DNA of 64,000 nucleotides from Pseudovibrio sp. Ad37 (GCF_001623075.1 NZ_LMCF01000079.1:1-64000), one strand, 5' to 3'; shown: positions 52,662 through 62,164, counted from the first letter of the stretch. Program-made: numbers and translations. Notes: generated by a model not told the origin, from the letters alone.

Positions 52662-53876
52662 GTGAATTATCAAGATATTATAGCGCTTGACGATAATGAT
52701 CCGCTTAAACACTGTAAGGATTTGTTTGAAGAACGGCCTGGCGTCATACATTTAGACGCGAACTCTCTTGGATCTATGCCAAAGTCAGTTCCGGCGCACC
52801 TTGCGCAGGTGTTTCAAAGTGAATGGGCTGATGAACGCAGTGCAAGTTGGGCAGCGGCCAACTGGATGGCCCGGCCTATGCAAATTGGTGCTGCGATAAG
52901 CCGTTTAATTGGTGCTGCCCCAGAAGATACGCTTGCCTATGACAATACCACGCTAAACCTGTTCAAGTTGCTGACGGATGCGCTGAAGCTTAATCCGGAT
53001 CGCCAAGTGATTTTGAGCGAGAAGACCACATTCCCTACCAATCTTCACGTAGCGCAAGGCCTTGAAAACGCACACAGTGACCAGCTGAAAGTCGTCTATG
53101 CCAATCCTGAAGAAGACATTCTGAAAGCCATCACTGAGGATGTTGCGGTCGTTTATCTGTCTCAAGTGGATTACCGCTCTGGTCGCCGTTTCAATATAGA
53201 GCAAATCAACGCCAAAGCCCGTTCTGTGGGTGCATTAACACTTTGGGATCTTTCTCATTCTGCGGGTGCTATTCCGCTGGATGTTGAGGGTACACAAACA
53301 GATTTCGCGGTTGGATGTGGGTATAAGTATTTGTGTGGCGGTCCTGGTGGTCCTGCATGGTTATACATCAACAAAAAGCATCAGAATAAGATTTGGCCGG
53401 AGATCTCTGGTTGGATTGGTCATGCAAGTATATTTTCATTTTCTGAGCAGTTTGAACCAGCTGAAGGTGTTCTGCGCCACATGACCGGATCTCCGCAGGT
53501 GATTGCAAATGAGATTTTTTGGTGTGCAGCAGAGATCTGGAATTCGGTGGACCCACATCAGGTGTGGGCCAAGCATCGCTCTCTAAGCGAAACGTTTGTT
53601 ACGCTTATCAAAGAACAATGCGGTGATCTTGGTGTCGAACTTGCGTCCCCAGAGAATTATGATGAACGCGGCGGACATGTATGCGTTTGCATTCCGGGAG
53701 ATGGGAGCAAAATCGTTGAAGCGCTTAAGAAGAAAAACATAACCTCTTCTTTCCGTTCCCCGAATGCAGTGAGATTTGGCCTGTCACCACTCTATCATTC
53801 ACACGCAGATATGTGGGAGGCAACACAACAACTTCGTGCTGTTTTGGAAGAGCAAGTGATGACTACGCAAGCCTGA
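52662..53876 (+). CDS. kynU: Kynureninase
   Basis: This is a 404-residue fold type I PLP enzyme that cleaves kynurenine (or 3-hydroxykynurenine) to anthranilate and alanine. I prefer the GTG at 52662, preceded by GGAAA, giving VNYQDIIALDDNDPL; a GTG at 52644 is also possible. Motifs are HLDANSLGSMP near residue 26, the DLSHSAGAIPLD cofactor segment near 199 and the PLP-lysine region GCGYKYLCGGPG with Lys222. The C-terminal SPNAVRFGLSPLYHSHADM carries substrate-site residues. No tryptophan 2,3-dioxygenase, formamidase or anthranilate pathway is beside it, so the context points to imported kynurenine-like substrate rather than the full tryptophan route. Confidence 0.93.
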   Translation: MNYQDIIALDDNDPLKHCKDLFEERPGVIHLDANSLGSMPKSVPAHLAQVFQSEWADERSASWAAANWMARPMQIGAAISRLIGAAPEDTLAYDNTTLNLFKLLTDALKLNPDRQVILSEKTTFPTNLHVAQGLENAHSDQLKVVYANPEEDILKAITEDVAVVYLSQVDYRSGRRFNIEQINAKARSVGALTLWDLSHSAGAIPLDVEGTQTDFAVGCGYKYLCGGPGGPAWLYINKKHQNKIWPEISGWIGHASIFSFSEQFEPAEGVLRHMTGSPQVIANEIFWCAAEIWNSVDPHQVWAKHRSLSETFVTLIKEQCGDLGVELASPENYDERGGHVCVCIPGDGSKIVEALKKKNITSSFRSPNAVRFGLSPLYHSHADMWEATQQLRAVLEEQVMTTQA

Positions 53877-54077
53877 TTTGTGAGAGATGTTTTCTGCGAG
53901 ACGACAATTTCGTTGATTGCAGCTCTCCTCTGATCGAGTTTGCTAATGTTTGATTGCTGAGAAGAACGGTGTTCAGGCGGTGAGAACAGGTTGTTATGAT
54001 CAGCAAAGATCAACTCACCACAACAGTTATCTTGTTGGGTTCTAGCAGATTTTTTCATTGTCAGAGATTAGGCAGAG

Positions 54078-54116
54078 AGGCAGCTCTATCAGATCGCAGA
54101 GCTGCCTTTTCTTCTT
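54078..54116 (+). terminator. Terminator after kynU
   Basis: AGGCAGCTCT pairs with AGAGCTGCCT and is followed by TTTTCTTCTT on the plus strand. It lies about 200 bases after the kynU stop and reaches the end of the converging siderophore gene, so it may serve as a shared barrier. Confidence 0.75.
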
Positions 54117-55899
54117 AGCAGAGTAGGGAATTTCTCAAATCCATACCAAGCGCAGGCAACGGACGTTCAGCGCTGTCACCATATCCAATCTCAAAGCGTA
54201 CTTTGTTGATACACACTCTGGGAATGGTCGGCGCAAACAGCTCAAATGTCTTAAAGCGTGCACTATATTCCGGGTTAGCGGCAATATAGCTCTTCAGCGT
54301 ATCTGCAAGAATTTGGTAGAAACATGTCTCTGTCATCTGCCGAGCTTGTGCCAGCGAAGATGAAAGAAATCTAAGCACCGTGACGAAATGAGCAGTCTGA
54401 ATATCATGTACAATGTAAGCTGGCGGCTTTGCTGGTAGTAATGCGCGCAGTTCGTCAGTTAGATCGCACTGTTCAGGGTAAATCTCATTTACGAGATCGA
54501 CATCTCCTTGCAAATCCTTGATTGCCATACCGACAGGTACGTTGTCTTCTAGGACAACTGTTATATTCTGTCCGTGAGCAATAAAACCAAGCCCATATAC
54601 GCAGAGCATGTGATAAAGTGGCACAACGGTAACTTCAAACAACTTTTGCAGCCAATCCGTTAAATCAAGATCTGCATTTTGCGCGAGATGAGCAGCCAGG
54701 GGAACGCCTGAACCATCTTTGTGCAACAAGGCAGCGTAAAGATAAGCTCTGCGATTTGGTCCCACTTTGTAGTCTGCAGGTTCCCGCCAGATTACACCCA
54801 GAGTTTCATTATGCTGATAGGGAATATCGCGAAGCTGCTGGTAAAACGGATGGCGATACCATACACCGCGCAGTTCTTTTAGAATGCTAACCTTATTCTT
54901 CAAGTGATCATCTGCTTGAACGATGCCATCTAACCACTCAGACAAGTCAGATCCATGAGCGATGTATTTTCCAGGAATTCCTCGCCAAGCGGAAGTGTTC
55001 AGGATCGTCAGAGCAACCTTTACATCCGGGCTTTCAGGACGACCCAGACTGGTGAGTGTCCGCAAAGATGGGCCAGAGACATAACGTCCGCCAAAACTAC
55101 CGAGCATGATCAGATCTGCTGTTTGTAGATCATTGATGTACGTTTGTTGGAGCACGTGATCCCATTGCCAGGGGTGTACAGGAACGAGACAGTAGCTTTC
55201 TAAGGTACCTCCTTTGTTTTTCAGAGTGTCCATTAGATGCGTCATTTCAGTTGCGCCTAAGGCGTCTTTTAGAAAGCTTTTTTCTGTATGGATATCGCTA
55301 TCACTGATCTCGCAATGCTCACGGCGAGCAGCAAGCCATAATAACTCGATCGGTTGTTGGCTCTCCGGCGCAAAGCGGGCGACATCCTCTGCTCCCCAGC
55401 CAAGGCGCCCTTTATTCGCTACGGCTTTTGGGTGGCCTTCCAGCAGCGCGTGTAACTCATATGGTTGCATCTGGAGGAGCGCTTCAGCATCATAACCTTC
55501 GCAGGATTGCGTCAGAAATAAATCCTGACGCAGAGTGTTGGACATTTCACGCAGAAAGGTGGCCAGTGTTTCCGGTCTCATTCCAAGTTCGGCCTGTGCA
55601 TCCACTGAGAATTGAAGAGGAGACAATGGCAGTGCCAATGCGGGAGCCCGGGTGATACTGCCTGCATCCATCCAGAGATTCCCCCAGATCATGGTTTGCG
55701 CCTGAAACGTGTAGAGCACACCTGAGGCAAGGCGTAGCTCAAAAGTTTCGCCGCCAATACAAGTGGGGTCTAAAACTTCTTCATAAGTTAGTTCACTAAG
55801 CAACTTTGCGAGCGCTGTCTGGCAGGCTTTTGGCCACAAGGGCGAGGGTGTCGTAGTGTCCGTCACCATTGTGCTGCAATGCTGTTTGTCGAGGATCAT
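54115..55899 (-). CDS. iucC: IucC-type NIS siderophore synthetase
   Basis: This 594-residue NRPS-independent siderophore synthetase adenylates a carboxylate of citrate and condenses it with an amine. It has the ATP-site motifs VHPWQWDHVLQ near residue 246, GPSLRTLTSLGR near 274 and KVALTILNTSAWRGIPGKYI near 289, and the C-terminal GFIAHGQNITVVLED near 440. In the aerobactin pathway IucC adds the second N6-acetyl-N6-hydroxylysine. It overlaps the acyltransferase gene by four bases and is the last gene of the operon. Confidence 0.9.
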   Translation of the reverse strand: MILDKQHCSTMVTDTTTPSPLWPKACQTALAKLLSELTYEEVLDPTCIGGETFELRLASGVLYTFQAQTMIWGNLWMDAGSITRAPALALPLSPLQFSVDAQAELGMRPETLATFLREMSNTLRQDLFLTQSCEGYDAEALLQMQPYELHALLEGHPKAVANKGRLGWGAEDVARFAPESQQPIELLWLAARREHCEISDSDIHTEKSFLKDALGATEMTHLMDTLKNKGGTLESYCLVPVHPWQWDHVLQQTYINDLQTADLIMLGSFGGRYVSGPSLRTLTSLGRPESPDVKVALTILNTSAWRGIPGKYIAHGSDLSEWLDGIVQADDHLKNKVSILKELRGVWYRHPFYQQLRDIPYQHNETLGVIWREPADYKVGPNRRAYLYAALLHKDGSGVPLAAHLAQNADLDLTDWLQKLFEVTVVPLYHMLCVYGLGFIAHGQNITVVLEDNVPVGMAIKDLQGDVDLVNEIYPEQCDLTDELRALLPAKPPAYIVHDIQTAHFVTVLRFLSSSLAQARQMTETCFYQILADTLKSYIAANPEYSARFKTFELFAPTIPRVCINKVRFEIGYGDSAERPLPALGMDLRNSLLC

Positions 55900-56954
55900 A
55901 AACGAACCTCCTCAAAAAAACGCTCCCGCCGACAGCACATGAGTGCCGAGCGTTTATGCGGGAAATCGAATTCCGTGAGTTTTTCATAGGCAAGAGAATC
56001 TGCGTAGGAGAGCAGTTTGGCGTTATCCACCCGAGGCTCACCCATTATGTTATCAGTCAACGGGCTGTCCAAGAAAAGATAGTGTGTCAGCCCGCGCAAC
56101 CAAGCGCCGGTTTTCACTTTGCCTAGGTGCCTGCGTTCGCCAATCAGGCCATGCCAGCCTCTGTCGTAACTTTGCGAGGCGTAATAAGGGCCAAGACGGT
56201 CCTCTCGCACCCAGTAAGTTTCGAAGTAGCCTGCTTCCTCACCATTAAAACAACCAATTAGTGGATAGGTGTGGGGTTTGGCCTGGAATGTTTCCAGGTA
56301 TGCCTTCAGCTCATCTTTAGATTTTGCCAGCTCCCAGAAATATGCGACACGGCCATCGTTCATCCAGCGATGAAACCTGTCCAGATCACGGTCGATGTCA
56401 ACGGCACGAAACGATACGACAACGTCAGCAACGGGGTCATAACGCTCGTAGCACAGCCCGGTTGGATGTGGTGGTCTTAATGGATGATCCCGACCATCTG
56501 GCCCTTCGACCAAACCGGTGCGAAGACGACCTGTGGATCTGTGAAGGAGCCAGAGCTGTGGGTTTTGATAGAAGCCGGAGCGATACACTTGATACTGCCC
56601 ATTTGCTACCGCAAGAAATGGCAGGTCTCGCGGATCAATAGTATCTGCAGGAAGGCTGACTTTCAAAGTTTCTATCTCTGGATGCGCCGAAAAGCATGCC
56701 TCCAGACTCAGCAATACTGCCTCAAGTTTTTCTTCTTCAGAACCTTCCAAATAGAATGAAAAACTAAGGTTTGCCTCTGTCGCATTCTCCAGATGAGCAC
56801 AAGCAAAAGCTTTGGTGTCTCGCAACACGGTTAGCTGTCCATTACTCCAATCTCCGGATGTAACAACGCGAGCAAATCTGCAATCAGAGGAGCCATCATG
56901 CGTTTCATGGGCAATCGAAAGTGATGAGCCAATAGGCATCCTATGCAATGTCAT
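55896..56954 (-). CDS. iucB: IucB-type N6-hydroxylysine acetyltransferase
   Basis: The 352-residue GNAT-family protein has an N-terminal alpha/beta part and a C-terminal acyltransferase domain with RFHRWMNDGRVAYFWE near residue 205, IGCFNGEEAGYFETYWV near 240 and GEPRVDNAKLL near 306. This is the layout of siderophore N-acyltransferases that transfer acetyl (or a longer acyl) to N6-hydroxylysine. The exact acyl donor cannot be told by sequence. It overlaps the IucA-like gene by 14 bases and the IucC-like gene by four. Confidence 0.88.
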   Translation of the reverse strand: MTLHRMPIGSSLSIAHETHDGSSDCRFARVVTSGDWSNGQLTVLRDTKAFACAHLENATEANLSFSFYLEGSEEEKLEAVLLSLEACFSAHPEIETLKVSLPADTIDPRDLPFLAVANGQYQVYRSGFYQNPQLWLLHRSTGRLRTGLVEGPDGRDHPLRPPHPTGLCYERYDPVADVVVSFRAVDIDRDLDRFHRWMNDGRVAYFWELAKSKDELKAYLETFQAKPHTYPLIGCFNGEEAGYFETYWVREDRLGPYYASQSYDRGWHGLIGERRHLGKVKTGAWLRGLTHYLFLDSPLTDNIMGEPRVDNAKLLSYADSLAYEKLTEFDFPHKRSALMCCRRERFFEEVRL

Positions 56955-58776
56955 CGTTATTTCTCTTGTTACTAAATGGGTTGGCTATTTTGAAGAATGT
57001 TGCGAGCTGGCCAGCTCCGTCGCCTGATGCTTCGTTTACGTTGCTAAGGCTAGTGCGATAGTTACCCTTACTGACCAATGTTGGAGAGGTCAGCAGATAG
57101 TCATAAAAGGCTGGATCGCCGGTCGTACTTTGAGCTGTAGCTTTAAATCTTCTGCGGAGCGTGTCATAGGCGCGCGCCTCGTCCATCAAGCCATCAATCA
57201 CCAGAGTGCTCACGGTATGGAGTAGGTTATTGACAATCACGTAATAGCAAAGAAGCTCATCACCAATTTCCGGGGGGACCACATTTTCGGCATTTTTGCC
57301 AATGTCAGGTACGTATGCAGATAGGACATCATGATGGGTCGTTAAGTGACCTGTCCCCTGACAATCCCTGACATAAAGATGAGCGGGCATGCCATCTTTC
57401 AGTGCAATCATCATATTTTGCTGATGAGAGCCGAACAGCAGACCATGTCTGGCGCGAATATCAAGCAGAGGCAGGATAGCCACTTGCATGAATGCATCCA
57501 GCCAGCGTTCTGCCAATCCCTGAGGGAAGAGCCCTTTTTGTGCCGCCTGCCTATAAATTAAGTCACCAAGTGGGGATGGAGCACCAAGTTGGGGTTCACA
57601 TAAACTGGCGAGCATGGCGGGGCCGGTTTGTGTCGGTTCATGGAACGGATTGTCCCGCAAGACTACAAAACTATCCTCCAGTGCGCAGCCGTCTTCATCT
57701 TGAAGAGCAACATATCCGGGCTCAGTAAGGATGGTCAGATTTGGGAAATCATTTGCCAGCTTGTCCCCCAAGGCACCTGAGAGCAGTTCTGCCATCTGCA
57801 CACCGCGTTCAACTTCCTTGCGAGCCAGTACTCTTTTTGAATTTGTCAGCCGCATGGAAAGTGAAAACTTAAGCATGTATGGCGCTTCAAAGGCGTGTAC
57901 TCCGCGCATTGATGCGGTTGCCGCAAAAGGCTTGCCAACTGACCCATAAGGTTTAAGAAACCCCTCTTGTATCCATCGGATAACTTCAGGACGAGCCAAT
58001 AAACGTTCTGCCTGCCATGGGTGCCAGGCAATGGGCACGTAACCCTTGTCAACTTTAGTCCGCAGTGTTTCCGGCAAAGTTTTATCGCTCTTGGCAAGCT
58101 CCAAGCACATGTCAAAAGCAGTTCTTTGCACACCAGAACCTGAAACTAGGATCGAACGATCTGCCAAAACCCAGAATAAAGGAAATTGCCCCTTTAATTC
58201 AGGCGATAACAACAAGGCATCGTCTTTGGTCAGCTCGTCTCTGCTACGCGGGTTTGGATGGGTCGGGTGGCCGGAAATAAGCGCCTGCTCAGCTTCCTGA
58301 AACCTCCAGTTCTCTGCAGGATGAGAAGTATTGTTAGCGTCCAGCTCATAAGCTCGCATCTGAGCCTGATGGCTATCTAACACCCTCGATAAAAGCGTAA
58401 ACTGTTTTTCGCTGTGCTCACCGCTGATTGTACTATCTGTAATAAGTGTAGTCAGCGTACTCATGAGGCTGACAGGCTTGCAATGCCCTTCGCTGTTCCA
58501 GAGGTAAAAAGGCAGCTGTATTTCATATCGAGCGGCTGTATGGTGAGGGACTTGCAGCAACAAGCGATCATTGTTTTGCAGAGGAAGACAAACTGTGTCC
58601 TCACCAAAACATAAAAGCTCTTTTTGCTCATGTGATAGAAATGACCAGCCTGACCATTCGCGCAAGAGCGAATTTAAGAACGCACTTGCAGTGGCATGCT
58701 CAGCCCTTTGTAAAGGTGTCGGAGGCGCAGACAAAGGACGATTGTTTGCCTGAGTGTAAACTAAGGTTTTGTTCAT
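56941..58776 (-). CDS. iucA: IucA-type NIS siderophore synthetase
   Basis: This 611-residue NIS synthetase shows the family ATP-site segments PIAWHPWQAERLLAR near residue 252, SMRGVHAFEAPYMLKFSLSMRLTNSKR near 290 and the C-terminal HGLLFGSHQQNMMIALKDG near 440. In aerobactin synthesis IucA joins the first hydroxamate to citrate. It starts at ATG 43 bases after the hydroxylase stop. A/C type assignment is by similarity of motifs and operon position and should be read as probable. Confidence 0.88.
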   Translation of the reverse strand: MNKTLVYTQANNRPLSAPPTPLQRAEHATASAFLNSLLREWSGWSFLSHEQKELLCFGEDTVCLPLQNNDRLLLQVPHHTAARYEIQLPFYLWNSEGHCKPVSLMSTLTTLITDSTISGEHSEKQFTLLSRVLDSHQAQMRAYELDANNTSHPAENWRFQEAEQALISGHPTHPNPRSRDELTKDDALLLSPELKGQFPLFWVLADRSILVSGSGVQRTAFDMCLELAKSDKTLPETLRTKVDKGYVPIAWHPWQAERLLARPEVIRWIQEGFLKPYGSVGKPFAATASMRGVHAFEAPYMLKFSLSMRLTNSKRVLARKEVERGVQMAELLSGALGDKLANDFPNLTILTEPGYVALQDEDGCALEDSFVVLRDNPFHEPTQTGPAMLASLCEPQLGAPSPLGDLIYRQAAQKGLFPQGLAERWLDAFMQVAILPLLDIRARHGLLFGSHQQNMMIALKDGMPAHLYVRDCQGTGHLTTHHDVLSAYVPDIGKNAENVVPPEIGDELLCYYVIVNNLLHTVSTLVIDGLMDEARAYDTLRRRFKATAQSTTGDPAFYDYLLTSPTLVSKGNYRTSLSNVNEASGDGAGQLATFFKIANPFSNKRNNDDIA

Positions 58777-58819
58777 GGCGAACCTGAAGAATAGAGCAAT
58801 TAATGATTTAATCAGCGGT

Positions 58820-60160
58820 TCAGGCTGGTATGACCTGATTTAAGATTTCCGCTCGTGGCACACTTGGCCAATCGATTAATTCACTGTCTTCTTCCAGATC
58901 GAAGAGAGGCTCTCCGACAACAGCATTTAATATGGTCGCACTCCTCCACGTCATGAGGCTCATTTGCGGATCCACAATGCCGTGAGAGGAAAGGCCGAGA
59001 TTTAACCCAAAAATCTGAAGGTTTCTTGGTCCATCCCATTGCAGGCGGTAGGACGCATCCAATTCCGGCAGGCCATTTTCATCTAACGAAAGGCGCGGTA
59101 AGAGCGGCGTCATAAACTCCGGAAGCGCTGGCCTTGCCCCTGTCGCTAGTATGACCAGATCCGCTTGCTGCGTTTCCGTCTGACCGCTGATCGTAGAGCT
59201 TGAGGTCAACCGATAGCCGGTTCCCTGCTGTTCCATAGCTTTTACGTCCCGTCCCGGCAGTAAGGTGATGGTACAGGGATCCGCGCAAAGATGCTTACGA
59301 CGATAGATTTCTGCGTACAGCTCGTCGACTGTGCTTGGGGTTAGGCCATCACTTGCGAGCTTCTGGTTTACCACTTCTTGTTGCTGGCTTTGCTTGGGAA
59401 GAGTCTGGTAGCTCTGAACATAAGCAGGTGTGAAAACCTGATCAACAAACCCACCTTCTTCTAGGGGGGAGAACCGGGGTAAATTGCTGATCCACTGGAC
59501 CTCCAATGGAGCTGCTTGTTTGCTTGTTAAAAGGTCCAGAACAATTTTGGCACCGGTTTGTCCTCCGCCAATGACTGCAATACGGTTGTTTTTTATCTGC
59601 CGTGCTTTGTTGAGGTAACTACTTGCGTGGAAACAATTTTCACCTAAGTAAGGGGTCGCCCACTGCGGTATAAAAGGCTTCATGCCTGTGCCGATAACAA
59701 GATTGGGAGTGTGCTAAACTCGTCCGTCTTCAAACGCCACAGATAGACGGTTGTCTTTTACCGAGACTTCCTGGGCAGTGTGGTTCCAATGAAGATGGTT
59801 CATCTTGCCAGCAGCCCATGCAAAATATTCATTAAACTCCACACGGGTTACTCCGGTGAAACGGCCAGCTAAAAAGTCATAGAACCTCTTCTTCTCAACC
59901 AGAAATGCCATAAACGAGTATGCACTGGTCGGTTGTACTGCTGTGACAAGGTCTTTCAAGAACGACGTTTGCAAAACAGATCGCGAAAACATCAATCCCT
60001 GATGCCAGCTGAATTCTGACTTGCTGTCAAAAAATGCAGCGCGAATGCGTGATGAGCTCTGTGCCAGTGCAGCAACGCTCAAATTGAACGGCCCTATGCC
60101 TAGTCCGATCAGGTCATAAACTGATTGCGTATTCTTCGGCATCTTGACGATCTGGGACAT
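58820..60160 (-). pseudogene. iucD: Lysine N6-hydroxylase (IucD-type), amber-interrupted
   Basis: With the ATG at 60160 (AAGGAG upstream) a frame of 446 codons runs to the stop at 58820, broken only by TAG at 59714-59716 (codon 149). Both halves read as one flavin-dependent N-hydroxylating monooxygenase: GLGIGPFNLSVAAL (FAD) near residue 18, FSWHQGLMF near 52, FLKDLVTAVQPTSAYSF near 68, then after the stop NLVIGTGMKPFIPQWA, VIGGGQTGAKIVLDLL (NADPH) near 185 and ATGARPALP near 338. Length and order match IucD. The TAG stands just before the LVIGTG strand. Unless it is a sequencing error or is read through, the first pathway step is lost and the cell cannot make the hydroxamate. It lies between the MFS gene (22 bases) and iucA. 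Confidence 0.88.
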
Positions 60161-60182
60161 CTCAAGGCTCCTTTGTGTTCTG

Positions 60183-61385
60183 TTAAATATCAGAGGGACG
60201 CAAAGGTCGCGCAACTGGCTTGTGGCTGATCACGAACCCGGAGCCACCTACGCAAAAAACAAGTGCGATTAAGGTGGCAAATGAAAAAGTTAAGGTCAGA
60301 CTCGCCTCTCCACCAAAGCCTCCAAGAAGGGAGCCTGTGGCTAATCCAGCAAACTGAGAACAGGAAAGAGTGGTCGAACCTTTTGCTTTGAGTGAAGCTG
60401 GCAATTGTTTCAGCAAATATACTGAATTAGTCGCCGAGAGCAGCGCTGCTGAGGCGCCAATGATAGCTGCACTCATCGCGATAAAAGGCAGCGTATGGGC
60501 TATGCAAAGCAGACTGAGGCCTGCCGTAAAGCTAATTGCGCTGGTGATTTGCACAATGCTTGTATGTTTGCGAAAGATTGGTAAGAGCCCCAATTGAGCA
60601 ACCAATCCGCTTAGAACAGCAGCGGTAAGACAATAACTTGCAAAAGTGGTCGCCTCAGTTGAGTCCAGCTGCATGCTATCTTTTATGAGCGGGCCCAGCA
60701 GCACATATGTAGCACCAAGGCACAATTGTAGAGAAAATCCAATCAAGAGTGCAGTTTTGGGAAGTGTGATCTGGTCTTTTTGCTCGGTGCTTTTTTTGCA
60801 TTTTATGGATGCCGGTGATGACTGCTTAAATGCGAAAAATAAGCAAGCCGCATAGACTGGAATTGGAGCAATAAGTGGAAGGGCTCCTCCAAAAAGCAAG
60901 AGCGGAGCTACAGCTGCATTTCCCGCAAGTCGTCCAAGACCTGTCATAGAACTCAAACGACCTATCGGAGCTAGAAGCTTGGAAGAATTTTGCGAATTTC
61001 TTGCGAGTATCGCTTGAGTAAGCGGAAGGAGAGCTGGAACTGAAATGCTATAAGCAATTCGTGCCGTAATGAGGACAGTTAATCCGAGAAGAGGTGAGAT
61101 TATAGCATAGCTGACTAGCATAAAGCTGACCGCAATTGCAGACACGCTTAAGACCGCGAAACTCAGTATGATCTTCAAGGCACCGAGAGCTCCGATATAT
61201 GCTTCTATTCGTCCCCAAGCAGGCAAACTGATTGCGGTTGTCATCAAACCTGTTCCTACAACAACCCCAATCATACTGAGTGTCAGGTCAAAGACATCTT
61301 GCAGTAACGGCACCATGACCACCAGACACGCTTGATGGAATGTACTCGCCGCAATGGCAGGCATAGTTATCGAAGGTTTAAACAA
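60183..61385 (-). CDS. MFS transporter, probable siderophore exporter
   Basis: The 400-residue protein has about 12 hydrophobic helices and no soluble domain. It belongs to the major facilitator superfamily. The frame begins at a TTG at 61385; an ATG at 61364 (MPAIAAS) is an alternative, and neither has a clear ribosome site. It is the first gene of the siderophore operon, 22 bases before the hydroxylase, which suggests export of the hydroxamate siderophore. Uptake of ferric siderophore would need a TonB receptor that is not in this window. Confidence 0.85.
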   Translation of the reverse strand: MFKPSITMPAIAASTFHQACLVVMVPLLQDVFDLTLSMIGVVVGTGLMTTAISLPAWGRIEAYIGALGALKIILSFAVLSVSAIAVSFMLVSYAIISPLLGLTVLITARIAYSISVPALLPLTQAILARNSQNSSKLLAPIGRLSSMTGLGRLAGNAAVAPLLLFGGALPLIAPIPVYAACLFFAFKQSSPASIKCKKSTEQKDQITLPKTALLIGFSLQLCLGATYVLLGPLIKDSMQLDSTEATTFASYCLTAAVLSGLVAQLGLLPIFRKHTSIVQITSAISFTAGLSLLCIAHTLPFIAMSAAIIGASAALLSATNSVYLLKQLPASLKAKGSTTLSCSQFAGLATGSLLGGFGGEASLTLTFSFATLIALVFCVGGSGFVISHKPVARPLRPSDI

Positions 61386-61430
61386 TGGAGACCACTATTC
61401 TCAATACAATCAGGAGGTGCGTATTAAATA

Positions 61431-61445
61431 TGAGTCATACATTCA
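61431..61445. promoter_or_regulatory. TGA-N9-TCA motif, candidate RirA iron-rhodo box
   Basis: TGA-GTCATACAT-TCA matches the TGA-N9-TCA pattern described for RirA-regulated genes in Rhizobiales. It lies 46 bases upstream of the siderophore operon's first possible start. The pattern has only six fixed bases and can occur by chance. Confidence 0.45.
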
Positions 61446-61671
61446 ACTATAAGCCTGTGACCGCCCTGTCAAGCTGATCCGTCAAATATTGCAGGGCTTT
61501 AAAGAGAGTGTTTTTCTTGAAATACAGAAACTACCGCGGTTGCATAGTTGAGATGCAGTTAAAGGTATTTAGCCAGGAAGCGACTTTCTATAAGTAGAGA
61601 ACTGTCAGTGAGGAGGGAGGAGATTTGAGAATTGAATTTCTGTTTTTACTTGGTAAATTAACTTGAGATCG

Positions 61672-61685
61672 TACAAGCGCTTGTA
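61672..61685. promoter_or_regulatory. 14-base perfect palindrome, LacI-type operator-like
   Basis: TACAAGC-GCTTGTA is a perfect dyad with a central CG, the form typical of LacI-family operators. No matching regulator or target gene is adjacent. Confidence 0.4.
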
Positions 61686-62164
61686 GTTCTGAGTAATAAC
61701 GATCATGTCAAAGATGCGAACAATAACCGTCAACTAACTACAGCTAATGAACTCTCTCATTTTCATACTTTAGATTTTAGCGGGCGACAAAATCTATAAA
61801 CAAGTCTACGAAGATGATCATTCTTGAGAGTATATAATGCCTGCGAGCCTCTCTGGATTGCATCTACGGACGTTGTAGGTGGCAATGAAACCAAAGCTAA
61901 TTCGACGAGGCGGTTTCTAAGCTATTCAAAAAGGCTGGATACTTATCTGTGAAATGATTGGCACAGATGTGTAACAGCATCGGCTTGACACCGCTTGGTG
62001 CAAAAGCATTGCTTAGTGACAGAGTTCTAACGATCAAGCTGGTAAAGGCACACAATTAAAACGATTTCCAGTTCACCACCAGGAGCTAATATAGCAATAG
62101 TATTCCGGTTAAACCGGTGAACTTGGTTTTTTCGCCTGTCTGATGTGACCTAATTTTTTAACAT

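Noticed and set aside
53877-54077. A minus-strand frame of about 87 codons between kynU and iucC.
   Set aside because: It overlaps the end of kynU, has a biased Ser/Cys/Gln composition and no ribosome site. I treat the region as intergenic.
59684-59730. Frameshift in the siderophore hydroxylase.
   Set aside because: The two open parts are in the same phase (their stops are 894 bases apart, a multiple of three), so it is a nonsense codon and not a frameshift.
61430-61477. A 15-codon plus-strand frame with AGGAGG upstream beside the siderophore operon.
   Set aside because: The spacing of 12 bases is long, the frame ends almost at once and it overlaps the proposed iron box. It is more likely a scrap of a lost gene than a working leader peptide, so it is not listed as a gene.
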